A DNA stretch of 64,000 nucleotides from Henricia sp. BOLD:AAB3569 (GCA_037783545.1 JBBELK010000401.1:119981-183980); one strand, 5' to 3'; positions 10,866 through 25,435 are shown, numbered from the stretch's first letter. The notes: a model not told the origin generated them from the sequence alone. Made by a program: numbers and translations.

Positions 10866-13800
10866 TGGGAAATGACGGAGAAATTTCAGAGTTTAGGGAA
10901 AACGGAGCTCGGCTGCGTGGTTATTCCCCTAACCGTGGCTGTTGGGACACCCTGCGCATGCGCCGCGCTGGTGTACATTTGTACGGCCGTTGACTCACCC
11001 CAGATTGTGACGGGAATTAGGTCAAAGTGTGTCCCAAATGCCGGCAAATTTGGAAATCAAGGAATTTTCCAACCAACTTCAAATTGTGCATGCTCCAAAC
11101 TGTATATATTCCGCACTTGTCATGCAAAATTGACAGATTTTCGCTGGGAAATGACGGAGAAATTTCAGAGTTTAGGGAAAACGGAGCTCGGCTGCGTGGT
11201 TATTCCCCTAACCGTGGCTGTTGGGACACCCTGCGCATGCGCCGCGCTGGTGTACATTTGTACGGCCGTTGACTCACCCCAGATTGTGACGGGAATTAGG
11301 TCAAAGTGTGTCCCAAATGCCGGCAAATTTGGAAATCAAGGAATTTTCCAACCAACTTCAAATTGTGCATGCTCCAAACTGTATATATTCCGCACTTGTC
11401 ATGCAAAATTGACAGATTTTCGCTGGGAAATGACGGAGAAATTTCAGAGTTTAGGGAAAACGGAGCTCGGCTGCGTGGTTATTCCCCTAACCGTGGCTGT
11501 TGGGACACCCTGCGCATGCGCCGCGCTGGTGTACATTTGTACGGCCGTTGACTCACCCCAGATTGTGACGGGAATTAGGTCAAAGTGTGTCCCAAATGCC
11601 GGCAAATTTGGAAATCAAGGAATTTTCCAACCAACTTCAAATTTTGCATGCTCCAAACTGTATATATTCCGCAATTGTCATGCAAAATTGACAGATTTTC
11701 CCTGGGAAATGACGGAGAAATTTCAGAGTTTAGGGAAAACGGAGCTCGGCTGCGTGGTTATTCCCCTAACCGTGGCTGTTGGGACACCCTGCGCCGCGCT
11801 GGTGTACATTTGTACGGCCGTTGACTCACCCCATATTGTGACGGGAATTAGGTCAAAGTGTGTCCCAAATGCCGGCAAATTTGGAAATCAAGGAATTTTC
11901 CAACCAACTTTAAATGTTGCATGCTCCAAACTGTATATATTCCGCACTTGCCATGCAAAATTGACAGATTTTCGCTGGGAAATGACGGAGAAATTTCAGA
12001 GTTTAGGGAAAACGGAGCTCGGCTGCGTGGTTATTCCCCTAACTGTGGCTGTTGAGACACCCTGCGCATGCGCCGCGCTGGTGTACATTTGTACGGCCGT
12101 TGACTCACCCCAGATTGTGACGGGAATTAGGTCAAAGTGTGTCCCAAATGCCGGCAAATTTGGAAATCAAGGAATTTTCCAACCAATTACTTCAAATTTT
12201 GCATGCTCCAAACTGTATATATTCCGCACTTGTCATGCAAAATTGACAGATTTTCGCTGGGAAATGACGGAGAAATTTCAGAGTTTAGGGAAAACGGAGC
12301 TCGGCTGCGTGGTTATTCCCCTAACCGTGGCTGTTGGGACACCCTGCGCCGCGCTGGTGTACATTTGTACGGCCGTTGACTCACCCCAGATTGTGACGGG
12401 AATTAGGTCAAAGTGTGTCCCAAATGCCGGCAAATTTGGAAATCAAGGAATTTTCCAACCAACTTCAAATTGTGCATGCTCCAAACTGTATATATTCTGC
12501 ACTTGTCATGCAAAATTGACAGATTTTCGCTGGGAAATGACGGAGAAATTTCAGAGTTTAGGGAAAACGGAGCTCGGCTGCGTGGTTATTCCCCTAACCG
12601 TGGATGTTGGGACACCCTGCGCCGCGCTGGTGTACATTTGTACGGCCGTTGACTCACCCCAGATTGTGATGGGAATTAGGTCAAAGTGTGTCCCAAATGG
12701 CGGCAAATTTGGAAATCAAGGAATTTTCCAACCAACTTCAAATTTTGCATGCTCCAAACTGTATATATTCCGCACTTGTCATGCAAAATTGACAGATTTT
12801 CGCTGGGAAATGACGGAGAAATTTCAGAGTTTAGGGAAAACGGAGCTCGGCTGCGTGGTTATTCCCCTAACCGTGGCTGTTGAGACACCCTGCGCATGCG
12901 CCGCGCTGGTGTACATTTGTACGGCCGTTGACTCACCCCAGATTGTGACGGGAATTAGGTCAAAGTGTGTCCCAAATGCCGGCAAATTGGGAAATCAAGG
13001 AATTTTCCAACCAACTTCAAATTTTGCATGCTCCAAACTGTATATATTCCGCACTTGTCATGCAAAATTGATAGATTTTCGCTGGGAAATGACGGAGATA
13101 TTTCAGAGTTTAGGGAAAACGGAGCTCGGCTGCGTGGTTATTCCCCTAACCGTGGCTGTTGGGACACCCTGCGCCGCGCTGGTGTACATTTGTACGGCCG
13201 TTGACTCACTCCAGATTGTGACGGGAATTAGGTCAAAGTGTGTCCCAAATGCCGGCAAATTTGAAAATCAAGGAATTTTCCAACCAACTTCAAATTTTGC
13301 ATGCTCCAAACTGTATATACTCCGCACTTGTCATGCAAAATTGACAGATTTTTGCTGGGGAATGACGGAGAAATTTCAGAGTTTAGGGAAAACGGAGCTC
13401 GGCTGCGTGGTTATTCCCCTAACCGTGGCTGTTGGGACACCCTGCGCCGCGCTGGTGTACATTTGTACGGCCGTTGACTCATCCCAGATTGTGACGGGAA
13501 TTAGGTCAAAGTGTGTCCCAAAATGCCGGCAAATTTGGAAATCAAGGAATTTTCCAACCAACTTCAAATTTTGCATGCTCCAAACTGTATATATTCCGCA
13601 CTTGTCATGCAAAATTGACAGATTTTCGCTGGGAAATGACGGAGAAATTTCAGAGTTTAGGGAAAACGGAGCTCGGCTGCGTGGTTATTCCCCTTACCGT
13701 GGCTGTTGGGACACCCTGCGCCGCGCTGGTGTACATTTGTACGGCCGTTGACTCACCCCAGATTGTGACGGGAATTAGGTCAAAGTGTGTCCCAAATGCC

Positions 13801-13902
13801 GGCAAATTTGGAAATCAAGGAATTTTCCAACCAACTTCAAATTTTGCATGCTCCAAACTGTATATATTCCGCACTTGTCATGCAAAATTGACAGATTTTC
13901 GC

Positions 13903-13970
13903 CTTTAAATTTTGCATGCTCCAAACTGTATATATTCCGCACTTGTCATGCAAAATTGACAGATTTTCGC
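13903..13970 (+). repeat. 68-bp partial monomer, copy 6
   Basis: Counterpart of copy 2 at the 6908-bp offset. The extra a is upstream near 13520. The following monomer has gatttaggctggg near 14242. Confidence 0.9.
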
Positions 13971-15075
13971 TGGGAAATGACGGAGAAATTTCAGAGTTTA
14001 GGGAAAACGGAGCTCGGCTGCGTGGTTATTCCCCTAACCGTGGCTGTTGGGACACCCTGCGCATGCGCCGCGCTGGTGTACATTTGTACGGCCGTTGACT
14101 CACCCCAGATTGTGACGGGAATTAGGTCAAAGTGTGTCCCAAATGGCGGCAAATTTGGAAATCAAGGAATTTTCCAACCAACTTCAAAATTTGCATGCTC
14201 CAAACTGTATATATTCCGCACTTGTCATGCAAAATTGACAGATTTAGGCTGGGAAATGACGGAGAAATTTCAGAGTTTAGGGAAAACGGAGCTCGGCTGC
14301 GTGGTTATTCCCCTAACCGTGGCTGTTGAGACACCCTGCGCATGCGCCGCGCTGGTGTACATTTGTACGGCCGTTCACTCACCCCAGATTGTGACGGGAA
14401 TTAGGTCAAAGTGTGTCCCAAATGCCGGCAAATTTGGAAATCAAGGAATTTTCCAACCAACTTCAAATTTTGCATGCTCCAAACTGTATATATTCCGCAC
14501 TTGTCATGCAAAATTGACAGATTTTCGCTGGGAAATGACGGAGAAATTTCAGAGTTTAGGGAAAACGGAGCTCGGCTGCGTGGTTATTCCCCTAACCGTG
14601 GCTGTTGGGACACCCTGCGCCGCGCTGGTGTACATTTGTACGGCCGTTGACTCATCCCAGATTGTGACGGGAATTAGGTCAAAGTGTGTTCCAAAATGCC
14701 GGCAAATTTGGAAATCAAGGAATTTTCCAACCAACTTCAAATTTTGCATGCTCCAAACTGTATATATTCCGCACTTGTCATGCAAAATTGACAGATTTTC
14801 GCTGGGAAATGACGGAGAAATTTCAGAGTTTAGGGAAAACGGAGCTCGGCTGCGTGGTTATTCCCCTTACCGTGGCTGTTGGGACACCCTGCGCCGCGCT
14901 GGTGTACATTTGTACGGCCGTTGACTCACCCCAGATTGTGACGGGAATTAGGTCAAAGTGTGTCCCAAATGCCGGCAAATTTGGAAATCAAGGAATTTTC
15001 CAACCAACTTCAAATTTTGCATGCTCCAAACTGTATATATTCCGCACTTGTCATGCAAAATTGACAGATTTTCGC

Positions 15076-15143
15076 CTTTAAATTTTGCATGCTCCAAACT
15101 GTATATATTCCGCACTTGTCATGCAAAATTGACAGATTTTCGC
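15076..15143 (+). repeat. 68-bp partial monomer, copy 7
   Basis: Counterpart of copy 3 at the 6908-bp offset, with the gttccaaaatg subtype upstream and aaatgtcag downstream. Confidence 0.9.
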
Positions 15144-16806
15144 TGGGAAATGACGGAGAAATGTCAGAGTTTAGGGAAAACGGAGCTCGGCTGCGTGGTT
15201 ATTCCCCTTACCGTGGCTGTTGGGACACCCTGCGCATGCGCCGCGCTGGTGTACATTTGTACGGCCGTTGACTCACCCCAGATTGTGACGGGAATTAGGT
15301 CAAAGTGTGTCCCAAATGGCGGCAAATTTGGAAATCAAGGAATTTTCCAACCAACTTCAAATTTTGCATGCTCCAAACTGTATATATTCCGCACTTGTCA
15401 TGCAAAATTGACAGATTTTCGCTGGGAAATGACGGAGAAATGTCAGAGTTTAGGGAAAACGGAGCTCGGCTGCGTGGTTATTCCCCTAACCGTGGCTGTT
15501 GGGACACCCTGCGCATGCGCCGCGCTGGTGTACATTTGTACGGCCGTTGACTCTCTCCAGATTGTGACGGGAATTAGGTCAAAGTGTGTCCCAAATGCCG
15601 GCAAATTTGGAAATCAAGGAATTTTCCAACCAACTTCAAATTTTGCATGCTCCAAACTGTATATATTCCGCACTTGTCATGCAAAATTAACAGATTTTCG
15701 CTGGGAAATGACGGAGAAATTTCAGAGTTTAGGGAAAACGGAGCTCGGCTGCGTGGTTATTCCCCTAACCGTGGCTGTTGGGACACCCTGCGCATGCGCC
15801 GCGCTGGTGTACATTTGTACGGCCGTTGACTCACCCCAGATTGTGACGGGAATTAGGTCAAAGTGTGTCCCAAATGGCGGCAAATTTGGAAATCAAGGAA
15901 TTTTCCAACCAACTTCAAATTTTGCATGCTCCAAACTGTATATATTCCGCACTTGTCATGCAAAATTGACAGATTTTCGCTGGGAAATGACGGAGAAATT
16001 TCAGAGTTTAGGGAAAACGGAGCTCGGCTGCGTGGTTATTCCCCTAACCGTGGCTGTTGAGACACCCTGCGCATGCGCCGCGCTGGTGTACATTTGTACG
16101 GCCGTTCACTCACCCCAGATTGTGACGGGAATTAGGTCAAAGTGTGTCCCAAATGCCGGCAAATTTGGAAATCAAGGAATTTTCCAACCAACTTCAAATT
16201 TTGCATGCTCCAAACTGTATATATTCCGCACTTGTCATGCAAAATTGACAGATTTTCGCTGGGAAATGACGGAGAAATTTCAGAGTTTAGGGAAAACGGA
16301 GCTCGGCTGCGTGGTTATTCCCCTAACCGTGGCTGTTGGGACACCCTGCGCCGCGCTGGTGTACATTTGTACGGCCGTTGACTCATCCCAGATTGTGACG
16401 GGAATTAGGTCAAAGTGTGTTCCAAAATGCCGGCAAATTTGGAAATCAAGGAATTTTCCAACCAACTTCAAATTTTGCATGCTCCAAACTGTATATATTC
16501 CGCACTTGTCATGCAAAATTGACAGATTTTCGCTGGGAAATGACGGAGAAATTTCAGAGTTTAGGGAAAACGGAGCTCGGCTGCGTGGTTATTCCCCTTA
16601 CCGTGGCTGTTGGGACACCCTGCGCCGCGCTGGTGTACATTTGTACGGCCGTTGACTCACCCCAGATTGTGACGGGAATTAGGTCAAAGTGTGTCCCAAA
16701 TGCCGGCAAATTTGGAAATCAAGGAATTTTCCAACCAACTTCAAATTTTGCATGCTCCAAACTGTATATATTCCGCACTTGTCATGCAAAATTGACAGAT
16801 TTTCGC

Positions 16807-16874
16807 CTTTAAATTTTGCATGCTCCAAACTGTATATATTCCGCACTTGTCATGCAAAATTGACAGATTTTCGC
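16807..16874 (+). repeat. 68-bp partial monomer, copy 8
   Basis: Counterpart of copy 4 at the 6908-bp offset and of copy 10 at the 7848-bp offset. Confidence 0.9.
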
Positions 16875-17587
16875 TGGGAAATGACGGAGAAATGTCAGAG
16901 TTTAGGGAAAACGGAGCTCGGCTGCGTGGTTATTCCCCTAACCGTGGCTGTTGGGACACCCTGCGCATGCGCCGCGCTGGTGTACATTTGTACGGCCGTT
17001 GACTCACCCCAGATTTTGACGGGAATTAGGTCAAAGTGTGTCCCAAATGGCGGCAAATTTGGAAATCAAGGAATTTTCCAACCAACTTCAAATTTTGCAT
17101 GCTCCAAACTGTATATATTCCGCACTTGTCATGCAAAATTGACAGATTTTCGCTGGGAAATGACGGAGAAATTTCAGAGTTTAGGGAAAACGGAGCTCGG
17201 CTGCGTGGTTATTCCCCTAACCGTGGCTGTTGGGACACCCTGCGCATGCGCCGCGCTGGTGTACATTTGTACGGCCGTTGACTCTCTCCAGATTGTGACG
17301 GGAATTAGGTCAAAGTGTGTCCCAAATGCCGGCAAATTTGGAAATCAAGGAATTTTCCAACCAACTTCAAATTTTGCATGCTCCAAACTGTATATATTCC
17401 GCACTTGTCATGCAAAATTGACAGATTTTCGCTGGGAAATGACGGAGAAATTTCAGAGTTTAGGGAAAACGGAGCTCGGCTGCGTGGTTATTCCCCTTAC
17501 CGTGGCTGTTGGGACACCCTGCGCCGCGCTGGTGTACATTTGTACGGCCGTTGACTCACTCCAGATTGTGACGGGAATTAGGTCAAA

Positions 17588-20500
17588 GTGTGTCCCAAAT
17601 GCCGGCAAATTTGGAAATCAAGGAATTTTCCAACCAACTTCAAATTTTGCATGCTCCAAACTGTATATATTCCGCACTTGTCATGCAAAATTGACAGATT
17701 TTCGCCTTTAAATTTTGCATGCTCCAAACTGTATATATTCCGCACTTGTCATGCAAAATTGACAGATTTTCGCTGGGAAATGACGGAGAAATTTCAGAGT
17801 TTAGGGAAAACGGAGCTCGGCTGCGTGGTTATTCCCCTAACCGTGGCTGTTGGGACACCCTGCGCATGCGCCGCGCTGGTGTACATTTGTACGGCCGTTG
17901 ACTCACCCCAGATTGTGACGGGAATTAGGTCAAAGTGTGTCCCAAATGCCGGCAAATTTGGAAATCAAGGAATTTTCCAACCAACTTCAAATTGTGCATG
18001 CTCCAAACTGTATATATTCCGCACTTGTCATGCAAAATTGACAGATTTTCGCTGGGAAATGACGGAGAAATTTCAGAGTTTAGGGAAAACGGAGCTCGGC
18101 TGCGTGGTTATTCCCCTAACCGTGGCTGTTGGGACACCCTGCGCATGCGCCGCGCTGGTGTACATTTGTACGGCCGTTGACTCACCCCAGATTGTGACGG
18201 GAATTAGGTCAAAGTGTGTCCCAAATGCCGGCAAATTTGGAAATCAAGGAATTTTCCAACCAACTTCAAATTTTGCATGCTCCAAACTGTATATATTCCG
18301 CACTTGTCATGCAAAATTGACAGATTTTCGCTGGGAAATGACGGAGAAATTTCAGAGTTTAGGGAAAACGGAGCTCGGCTGCGTGGTTATTCCCCTTACC
18401 GTGGCTGTTGGGACACCCTGCGCCGCGCTGGTGTACATTTGTACGGCCGTTGACTCACTCCAGATTGTGACGGGAATTAGGTCAAAGTGTGTCCCAAATG
18501 CCGGCAAATTTGGAAATCAAGGAATTGTCCAACCAACTTCAAATGTTGCATGCTCCAAACTGTATATATTCCGCACTTGTCATGCAACATTGACAGATTT
18601 TCGCTGGGAAATGACGGAGAAATTTCAGAGTTTAGGGAAAACGGAGCTCGGCTTCGTGGTTATTCCCCTAACCGTGGCTGTTGGGACACCCTGCGCCGCG
18701 CTGGTGTACATTTGTACGGCCGTTGACTCATCCCAGATTGTGACGGGAATTAGGTCAAAGTGTGTCCCAAATGCCGGCAAATTTGGAAATCAAGGAATTT
18801 TCCAACCAACTTCAAATTTTGCATGCTCCAAACTGTATATATTCCGCAATTGTCATGCAAAATTGACAGATTTTCCCTGGGAAATGACGGAGAAATTTCA
18901 GAGTTTAGGGAAAACGGAGCTCGGCTGCGTGGTTATTCCCCTAACCGTGGCTGTTGGGACACCCTGCGCCGCGCTGGTGTACATTTGTACGGCCGTTGAC
19001 TCACCCCAGATTGTGACGGGAATTAGGTCAAAGTGTGTCCCAAATGCCGGCAAATTTGGAAATCAAGGAATTTTCCAACCAACTTCAAATTGTGCATGCT
19101 CCAAACTGTATATATTCCGCACTTGTCATGCAAAATTGACAGATTTTCGCTGGGAAATGACGGAGAAATTTCAGAGTTTAGGGAAAACGGAGCTCGGCTG
19201 CGTGGTTATTCCCCTAACCGTGGCTGTTGGGACACCCTGCGCATGCGCCGCGCTGGTGTACATTTGTACGGCCGTTGACTCACCCCAGATTGTGACGGGA
19301 ATTAGGTCAAAGTGTGTCCCAAATGCCTGCAAATTTGGAAATCAAGGAATTTTCCAACCAACTTCAAATTTTGCATGCTCCAAACTGTATATATTCCGCA
19401 CTTGTCATGCAAAATTGACAGATTTTCGCTGGGAAATGACGGAGAAATTTCAGAGTTTAGGGAAAACGGAGCTCGGCTGCGTGGTTATTCCCCTTACCGT
19501 GGCTGTTGGGACACCCTGCGCCGCGCTGGTGTACATTTGTACGGCCGTTGACTCACTCCAGATTGTGACGGGAATTAGGTCAAAGTGTGTCCCAAATGCC
19601 GGCAAATTTGGAAATCAAGGAATTGTCCAACCAACTTCAAATGTTGCATGCTCCAAACTGTATATATTCCGCACTTGTCATGCAACATTGACAGATTTTC
19701 GCTGGGAAATGACGGAGAAATTTCAGAGTTTAGGGAAAACGGAGCTCGGCTGCGTGGTTATTCCCCTAACCGTGGCTGTTGGGACACCCTGCGCCGCGCT
19801 GGTGTACATTTGTACGGCCGTTGACTCATCCCAGATTGTGACGGGAATTAGGTCAAAGTGTGTCCCAAATGCCGGCAAATTTGGAAATCAAGGAATTTTC
19901 CAACCAACTTCAAATTTTGCATGCTCCAAACTGTATATATTCCGCAATTGTCATGCAAAATTGACAGATTTTCCCTGGGAAATGACGGAGAAATTTCAGA
20001 GTTTAGGGAAAACGGAGCTCGGCTGCGTGGTTATTCCCCTAACCGTGGCTGTTGGGACACCCTGCGCCGCGCTGGTGTACATTTGTACGGCCGTTGACTC
20101 ACCCCATATTGTGACGGGAATTAGGTCAAAGTGTGTCCCAAATGCCGGCAAATTTGGAAATCAAGGAATTTTCCAACCAACTTTAAATGTTGCATGCTCC
20201 AAACTGTATATATTCCGCACTTGCCATGCAAAATTGACAGATTTTCGCTGGGAAATGACGGAGAAATTTCAGAGTTTAGGGAAAACGGAGCTCGGCTGCG
20301 TGGTTATTCCCCTAACCGTGGCTGTTGAGACACCCTGCGCATGCGCCGCGCTGGTGTACATTTGTACGGCCGTTGACTCACCCCAGATTGTGACGGGAAT
20401 TAGGTCAAAGTGTGTCCCAAATGCCGGCAAATTTGGAAATCAAGGAATTTTCCAACCAATTACTTCAAATTTTGCATGCTCCAAACTGTATATATTCCGC

Positions 20501-23404
20501 ACTTGTCATGCAAAATTGACAGATTTTCGCTGGGAAATGACGGAGAAATTTCAGAGTTTAGGGAAAACGGAGCTCGGCTGCGTGGTTATTCCCCTAACCG
20601 TGGCTGTTGGGACACCCTGCGCCGCGCTGGTGTACATTTGTACGGCCGTTGACTCACCCCAGATTGTGACGGGAATTAGGTCAAAGTGTGTCCTAAATGC
20701 CGGCAAATTTGGAAATCAAGGAATTTTCCAACCAACTTCAAATTGTGCATGCTCCAAACTGTATATATTCTGCACTTGTCATGCAAAATTGACAGATTTT
20801 CGCTGGGAAATGACGGAGAAATTTCAGAGTTTAGGGAAAACGGAGCTCGGCTGCGTGGTTATTCCCCTAACCGTGGATGTTGGGACACCCTGCGCCGCGC
20901 TGGTGTACATTTGTACGGCCGTTGACTCACCCCAGATTGTGACGGGAATTAGGTCAAAGTGTGTCCCAAATGCCGGCAAATTTGGAAATCAAGGAATTTT
21001 CCAACCAACTTCAAATTTTGCATGCTCCAAACTGTATATATTCCGCACTTGTCATGCAAAATTGACAGATTTTCGCTGGGAAATGACGGAGAAATTTCAG
21101 AGTTTAGGGAAAACGGAGCTCGGCTGCGTGGTTATTCCCCTAACCGTGGCTGTTGGGACACCCTGCGCCGCGCTGGTGTACATTTGTACGGCCGTTGACT
21201 CACCCCAGATTGTGACGGGAATTAGGTCAAAGTGTGTCCCAAATGCCGGAAAATTTGGAAATCAAGGAATTTTCCAACCAACTTCAAATTTTGCATGCTC
21301 CAAACTGTATATATTCCGCACTTGTCATGCAAAATTGACAGATTTTCGCTGGGAAATGACGGAGAAATTTCAGAGTTTAGGGAAAACGGAGCTCGGCTGC
21401 GTGGTTATTCCCCTAACCGTGGCTGTTGGGACACCCTGCGCATGCGCCGCGCTGGTGTACATTTGTACGGCCGTTGACTCACCCCAGATTGTGACGGGAA
21501 TTAGGTCAAAGTGTGTCCCAAATGCCTGCAAATTTGGAAATCAAGGAATTTTCCAACCAACTTCAAATTTTGCATGCTCCAAACTGTATATATTCCGCAC
21601 TTGTCATGCAAAATTGACAGATTTTCGCTGGGAAATGACGGAGAAATTTCAGAGTTTAGGGAAAACGGAGCTCGGCTGCGTGGTTATTCCCCTTACCGTG
21701 GCTGTTGGGACACCCTGCGCCGCGCTGGTGTACATTTGTACGGCCGTTGACTCACTCCAGATTGTGACGGGAATTAGGTCAAAGTGTGTCCCAAATGCCG
21801 GCAAATTTGGAAATCAAGGAATTGTCCAACCAACTTCAAATGTTGCATGCTCCAAACTGTATATATTCCGCACTTGTCATGCAAAATTGACAGATTTTCG
21901 CTGGGAAATGACGGAGAAATTTCAGAGTTTAGGGAAAACGGAGCTCGGCTGCGTGGTTATTCCCCTAACCGTGGCTGTTGAGACACCCTGCGCATGCGCC
22001 GCGCTGGTGTACATTTGTACGGCCGTTCACTCACCCCAGATTGTGACGGGAATTAGGTCAAAGTGTGTCCCAAATGCCGGCAAATTTGGAAATCAAGGAA
22101 TTTTCCAACCAACTTCAAATTTTGCATGCTCCAAACTGTATATATTCCGCACTTGTCATGCAAAATTGACAGATTTTCGCTGGGAAATGACGGAGAAATT
22201 TCAGAGTTTAGGGAAAACGGAGCTCGGCTGCGTGGTTATTCCCCTAACCGTGGCTGTTGGGACACCCTGCGCCGCGCTGGTGTACATTTGTACGGCCGTT
22301 GACTCACCCCAGATTGTGACGGGAATTAGGTCAAAGTGTGTCCCAAATGCCGGCAAATTTGGAAATCAAGGAATTTTCCAACCAATTACTTCAAATTTTG
22401 CATGCTCCAAACTGTATATATTCCGCACTTGTCATGCAAAATTGACAGATTTTCGCTGGGAAATGACGGAGAAATTTCAGAGTTTAGGGAAAACGGAGCT
22501 CGGCTGCGTGGTTATTCCCCTAACCGTGGCTGTTGGGACACCCTGCGCCGCGCTGGTGTACATTTGTACGGCCGTTGACTCACCCCAGATTGTGACGGGA
22601 ATTAGGTCAAAGTGTGTCCCAAATGCCGGCAAATTTGGAAATCAAGGAATTTTCCAACCAACTTCAAATTGTGCATGCTCCAAACTGTATATATTCTGCA
22701 CTTGTCATGCAAAATTGACAGATTTTCGCTGGGAAATGACGGAGAAATTTCAGAGTTTAGGGAAAACGGAGCTCGGCTGCGTGGTTATTCCCCTAACCGT
22801 GGATGTTGGGACACCCTGCGCCGCGCTGGTGTACATTTGTACGGCCGTTGACTCACCCCAGATTGTGACGGGAATTAGGTCAAAGTGTGTCCCAAATGCC
22901 GGCAAATTTGGAAATCAAGGAATTTTCCAACCAACTTCAAATTTTGCATGCTCCAAACTGTATATATTCCGCACTTGTCATGCAAAATTGACAGATTTTC
23001 GCTGGGAAATGACGGAGAAATTTCAGAGTTTAGGGAAAACGGAGCTCGGCTGCGTGGTTATTCCCCTAACCGTGGCTGTTGGGACACCCTGCGCCGCGCT
23101 GGTGTACATTTGTACGGCCGTTGACTCACCCCAGATTGTGACGGGAATTAGGTCAAAGTGTGTCCCAAATGCCGGAAAATTTGGAAATCAAGGAATTTTC
23201 CAACCAACTTCAAATTTTGCATGCTCCAAACTGTATATATTCCGCACTTGTCATGCAAAATTGACAGATTTTCGCTGGGAAATGACGGAGAAATTTTCAG
23301 AGTTTAGGGAAAACGGAGCTCGGCTGCGTGGTTATTCCCCTAACCGTGGCTGTTGGGACACCCTGCGCATGCGCCGCGCTGGTGTACATTTGTACGGCCG
23401 TTGA
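17588..23404 (+). other. Longest open frame, 1938 codons, probably non-coding
   Basis: It runs through about 21 monomers. It begins in the second forward frame and passes into the stop-free frame across the 68-bp partial unit at 17706. It ends after the extra t near 23293. Copy-to-copy changes in this frame are mostly amino-acid altering (Phe/Cys, Arg/Cys, Asp/His, Gly/Glu, Pro/Ser), which argues against purifying selection on a protein. I keep it as an observation rather than a gene. Confidence 0.7.
17706..17773 (+). repeat. 68-bp partial monomer, copy 9
   Basis: Counterpart of copy 5; no extra a in the preceding monomer. The longest open frame of the window (17588-23404) starts in this unit. 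Confidence 0.9.
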
Positions 23405-24210
23405 CTCACCCCAGATTGTGACGGGAATTAGGTCAAAGTGTGTCCCAAATGCCTGCAAATTTGGAAATCAAGGAATTTTCCAACCAACTTCAAATTTTGC
23501 ATGCTCCAAACTGTATATATTCCGCACTTGTCATGCAAAATTGACAGATTTTCGCTGGGAAATGACGGAGAAATTTCAGAGTTTAGGGAAAACGGAGCTC
23601 GGCTGCGTGGTTATTCCCCTTACCGTGGCTGTTGGGACACCCTGCGCCGCGCTGGTGTACATTTGTACGGCCGTTGACTCACTCCAGATTGTGACGGGAA
23701 TTAGGTCAAAGTGTGTCCCAAATGCCGGCAAATTTGGAAATCAAGGAATTGTCCAACCAACTTCAAATGTTGCATGCTCCAAACTGTATATATTCCGCAC
23801 TTGTCATGCAAAATTGACAGATTTTCGCTGGGAAATGACGGAGAAATTTCAGAGTTTAGGGAAAACGGAGCTCGGCTGCGTGGTTATTCCCCTAACCGTG
23901 GCTGTTGAGACACCCTGCGCATGCGCCGCGCTGGTGTACATTTGTACGGCCGTTCACTCACCCCAGATTGTGACGGGAATTAGGTCAAAGTGTGTCCCAA
24001 ATGCCGGCAAATTTGGAAATCAAGGAATTTTCCAACCAACTTCAAATTTTGCATGCTCCAAACTGTATATATTCCGCACTTGTCATGCAAAATTGACAGA
24101 TTTTCGCTGGGAAATGACGGAGAAATTTCAGAGTTTAGGGAAAACGGAGCTCGGCTGCGTGGTTATTCCCCTAACCGTGGCTGTTGGGACACCCTGCGCC
24201 GCGCTGGTGT
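20350..24210 (+). repeat. Tandem segmental duplication, offset 1926-1927 bp
   Basis: The monomers at 20410, 20686, 20959, 21511, 21784 and 22063 correspond to 22336, 22612, 22885, 23438, 23711 and 23990. They share the 276-bp variant, ggatgttgg, tgcctgcaa and gttcactc. The offset changes from 1926 to 1927 because the second copy has one extra t (gaaattttcag near 23293). The first copy alone has tcctaaatg near 20693. Confidence 0.75.
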
Positions 24211-24654
24211 ACATTTGTACGGCCGTTGACTCATCCCAGATTGTGACGGGAATTAGGTCAAAGTGTGTTCCAAAATGCCGGCAAATTTGGAAATCAAGGA
24301 ATTTTCCAACCAACTTCAAATTTTGCATGCTCCAAACTGTATATATTCCGCACTTGTCATGCAAAATTGACAGATTTTCGCTGGGAAATGACGGAGAAAT
24401 TTCAGAGTTTAGGGAAAACGGAGCTCGGCTGCGTGGTTATTCCCCTTACCGTGGCTGTTGGGACACCCTGCGCCGCGCTGGTGTACATTTGTACGGCCGT
24501 TGACTCACCCCAGATTGTGACGGGAATTAGGTCAAAGTGTGTCCCAAATGCCGGCAAATTTGGAAATCAAGGAATTTTCCAACCAACTTCAAATTTTGCA
24601 TGCTCCAAACTGTATATATTCCGCACTTGTCATGCAAAATTGACAGATTTTCGC

Positions 24655-24722
24655 CTTTAAATTTTGCATGCTCCAAACTGTATATATTCCGCACTTGTCA
24701 TGCAAAATTGACAGATTTTCGC
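24655..24722 (+). repeat. 68-bp partial monomer, copy 10
   Basis: Counterpart of copy 8 at the 7848-bp offset, with gttccaaaatg upstream and cagattttgacgg downstream. A private change, cgctggaaaatg, follows near 25009. Confidence 0.9.
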
Positions 24723-25435
24723 TGGGAAATGACGGAGAAATGTCAGAGTTTAGGGAAAACGGAGCTCGGCTGCGTGGTTATTCCCCTAACCGTGGCTGTT
24801 GGGACACCCTGCGCATGCGCCGCGCTGGTGTACATTTGTACGGCCGTTGACTCACCCCAGATTTTGACGGGAATTAGGTCAAAGTGTGTCCCAAATGGCG
24901 GCAAATTTGGAAATCAAGGAATTTTCCAACCAACTTCAAATTTTGCATGCTCCAAACTGTATATATTCCGCACTTGTCATGCAAAATTGACAGATTTTCG
25001 CTGGAAAATGACGGAGAAATTTCAGAGTTTAGGGAAAACGGAGCTCGGCTGCGTGGTTATTCCCCTAACCGTGGCTGTTGGGACACCCTGCGCATGCGCC
25101 GCGCTGGTGTACATTTGTACGGCCGTTGACTCTCTCCAGATTGTGACGGGAATTAGGTCAAAGTGTGTCCCAAATGCCGGCAAATTTGGAAATCAAGGAA
25201 TTTTCCAACCAACTTCAAATTTTGCATGCTCCAAACTGTATATATTCCGCACTTGTCATGCAAAATTGACAGATTTTCGCTGGGAAATGACGGAGAAATT
25301 TCAGAGTTTAGGGAAAACGGAGCTCGGCTGCGTGGTTATTCCCCTTACCGTGGCTGTTGGGACACCCTGCGCCGCGCTGGTGTACATTTGTACGGCCGTT
25401 GACTCACTCCAGATTGTGACGGGAATTAGGTCAAA

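Larger units (their letters stand above)
5730..20920 (+). repeat. Segmental duplication, about 6.9 kb unit (offset 6908 bp)
   Basis: The first copy is about 5.73-12.64 kb and the second starts at about 12.64 kb. Order-preserved markers at a 6908-bp offset include gtgatggga (5761 and 12669), caaattggg (6077 and 12985), tttgaaaat (6352 and 13260) and the 68-bp partial monomers at 6995, 8168, 9899 and 10798, matched at 13903, 15076, 16807 and 17706. Near 11.3/18.2 kb the second copy has gained 1365 bp (five 273-bp steps). The correspondence then continues at offset 8273 up to about 12.65/20.92 kb. Boundaries are approximate. Confidence 0.8.
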
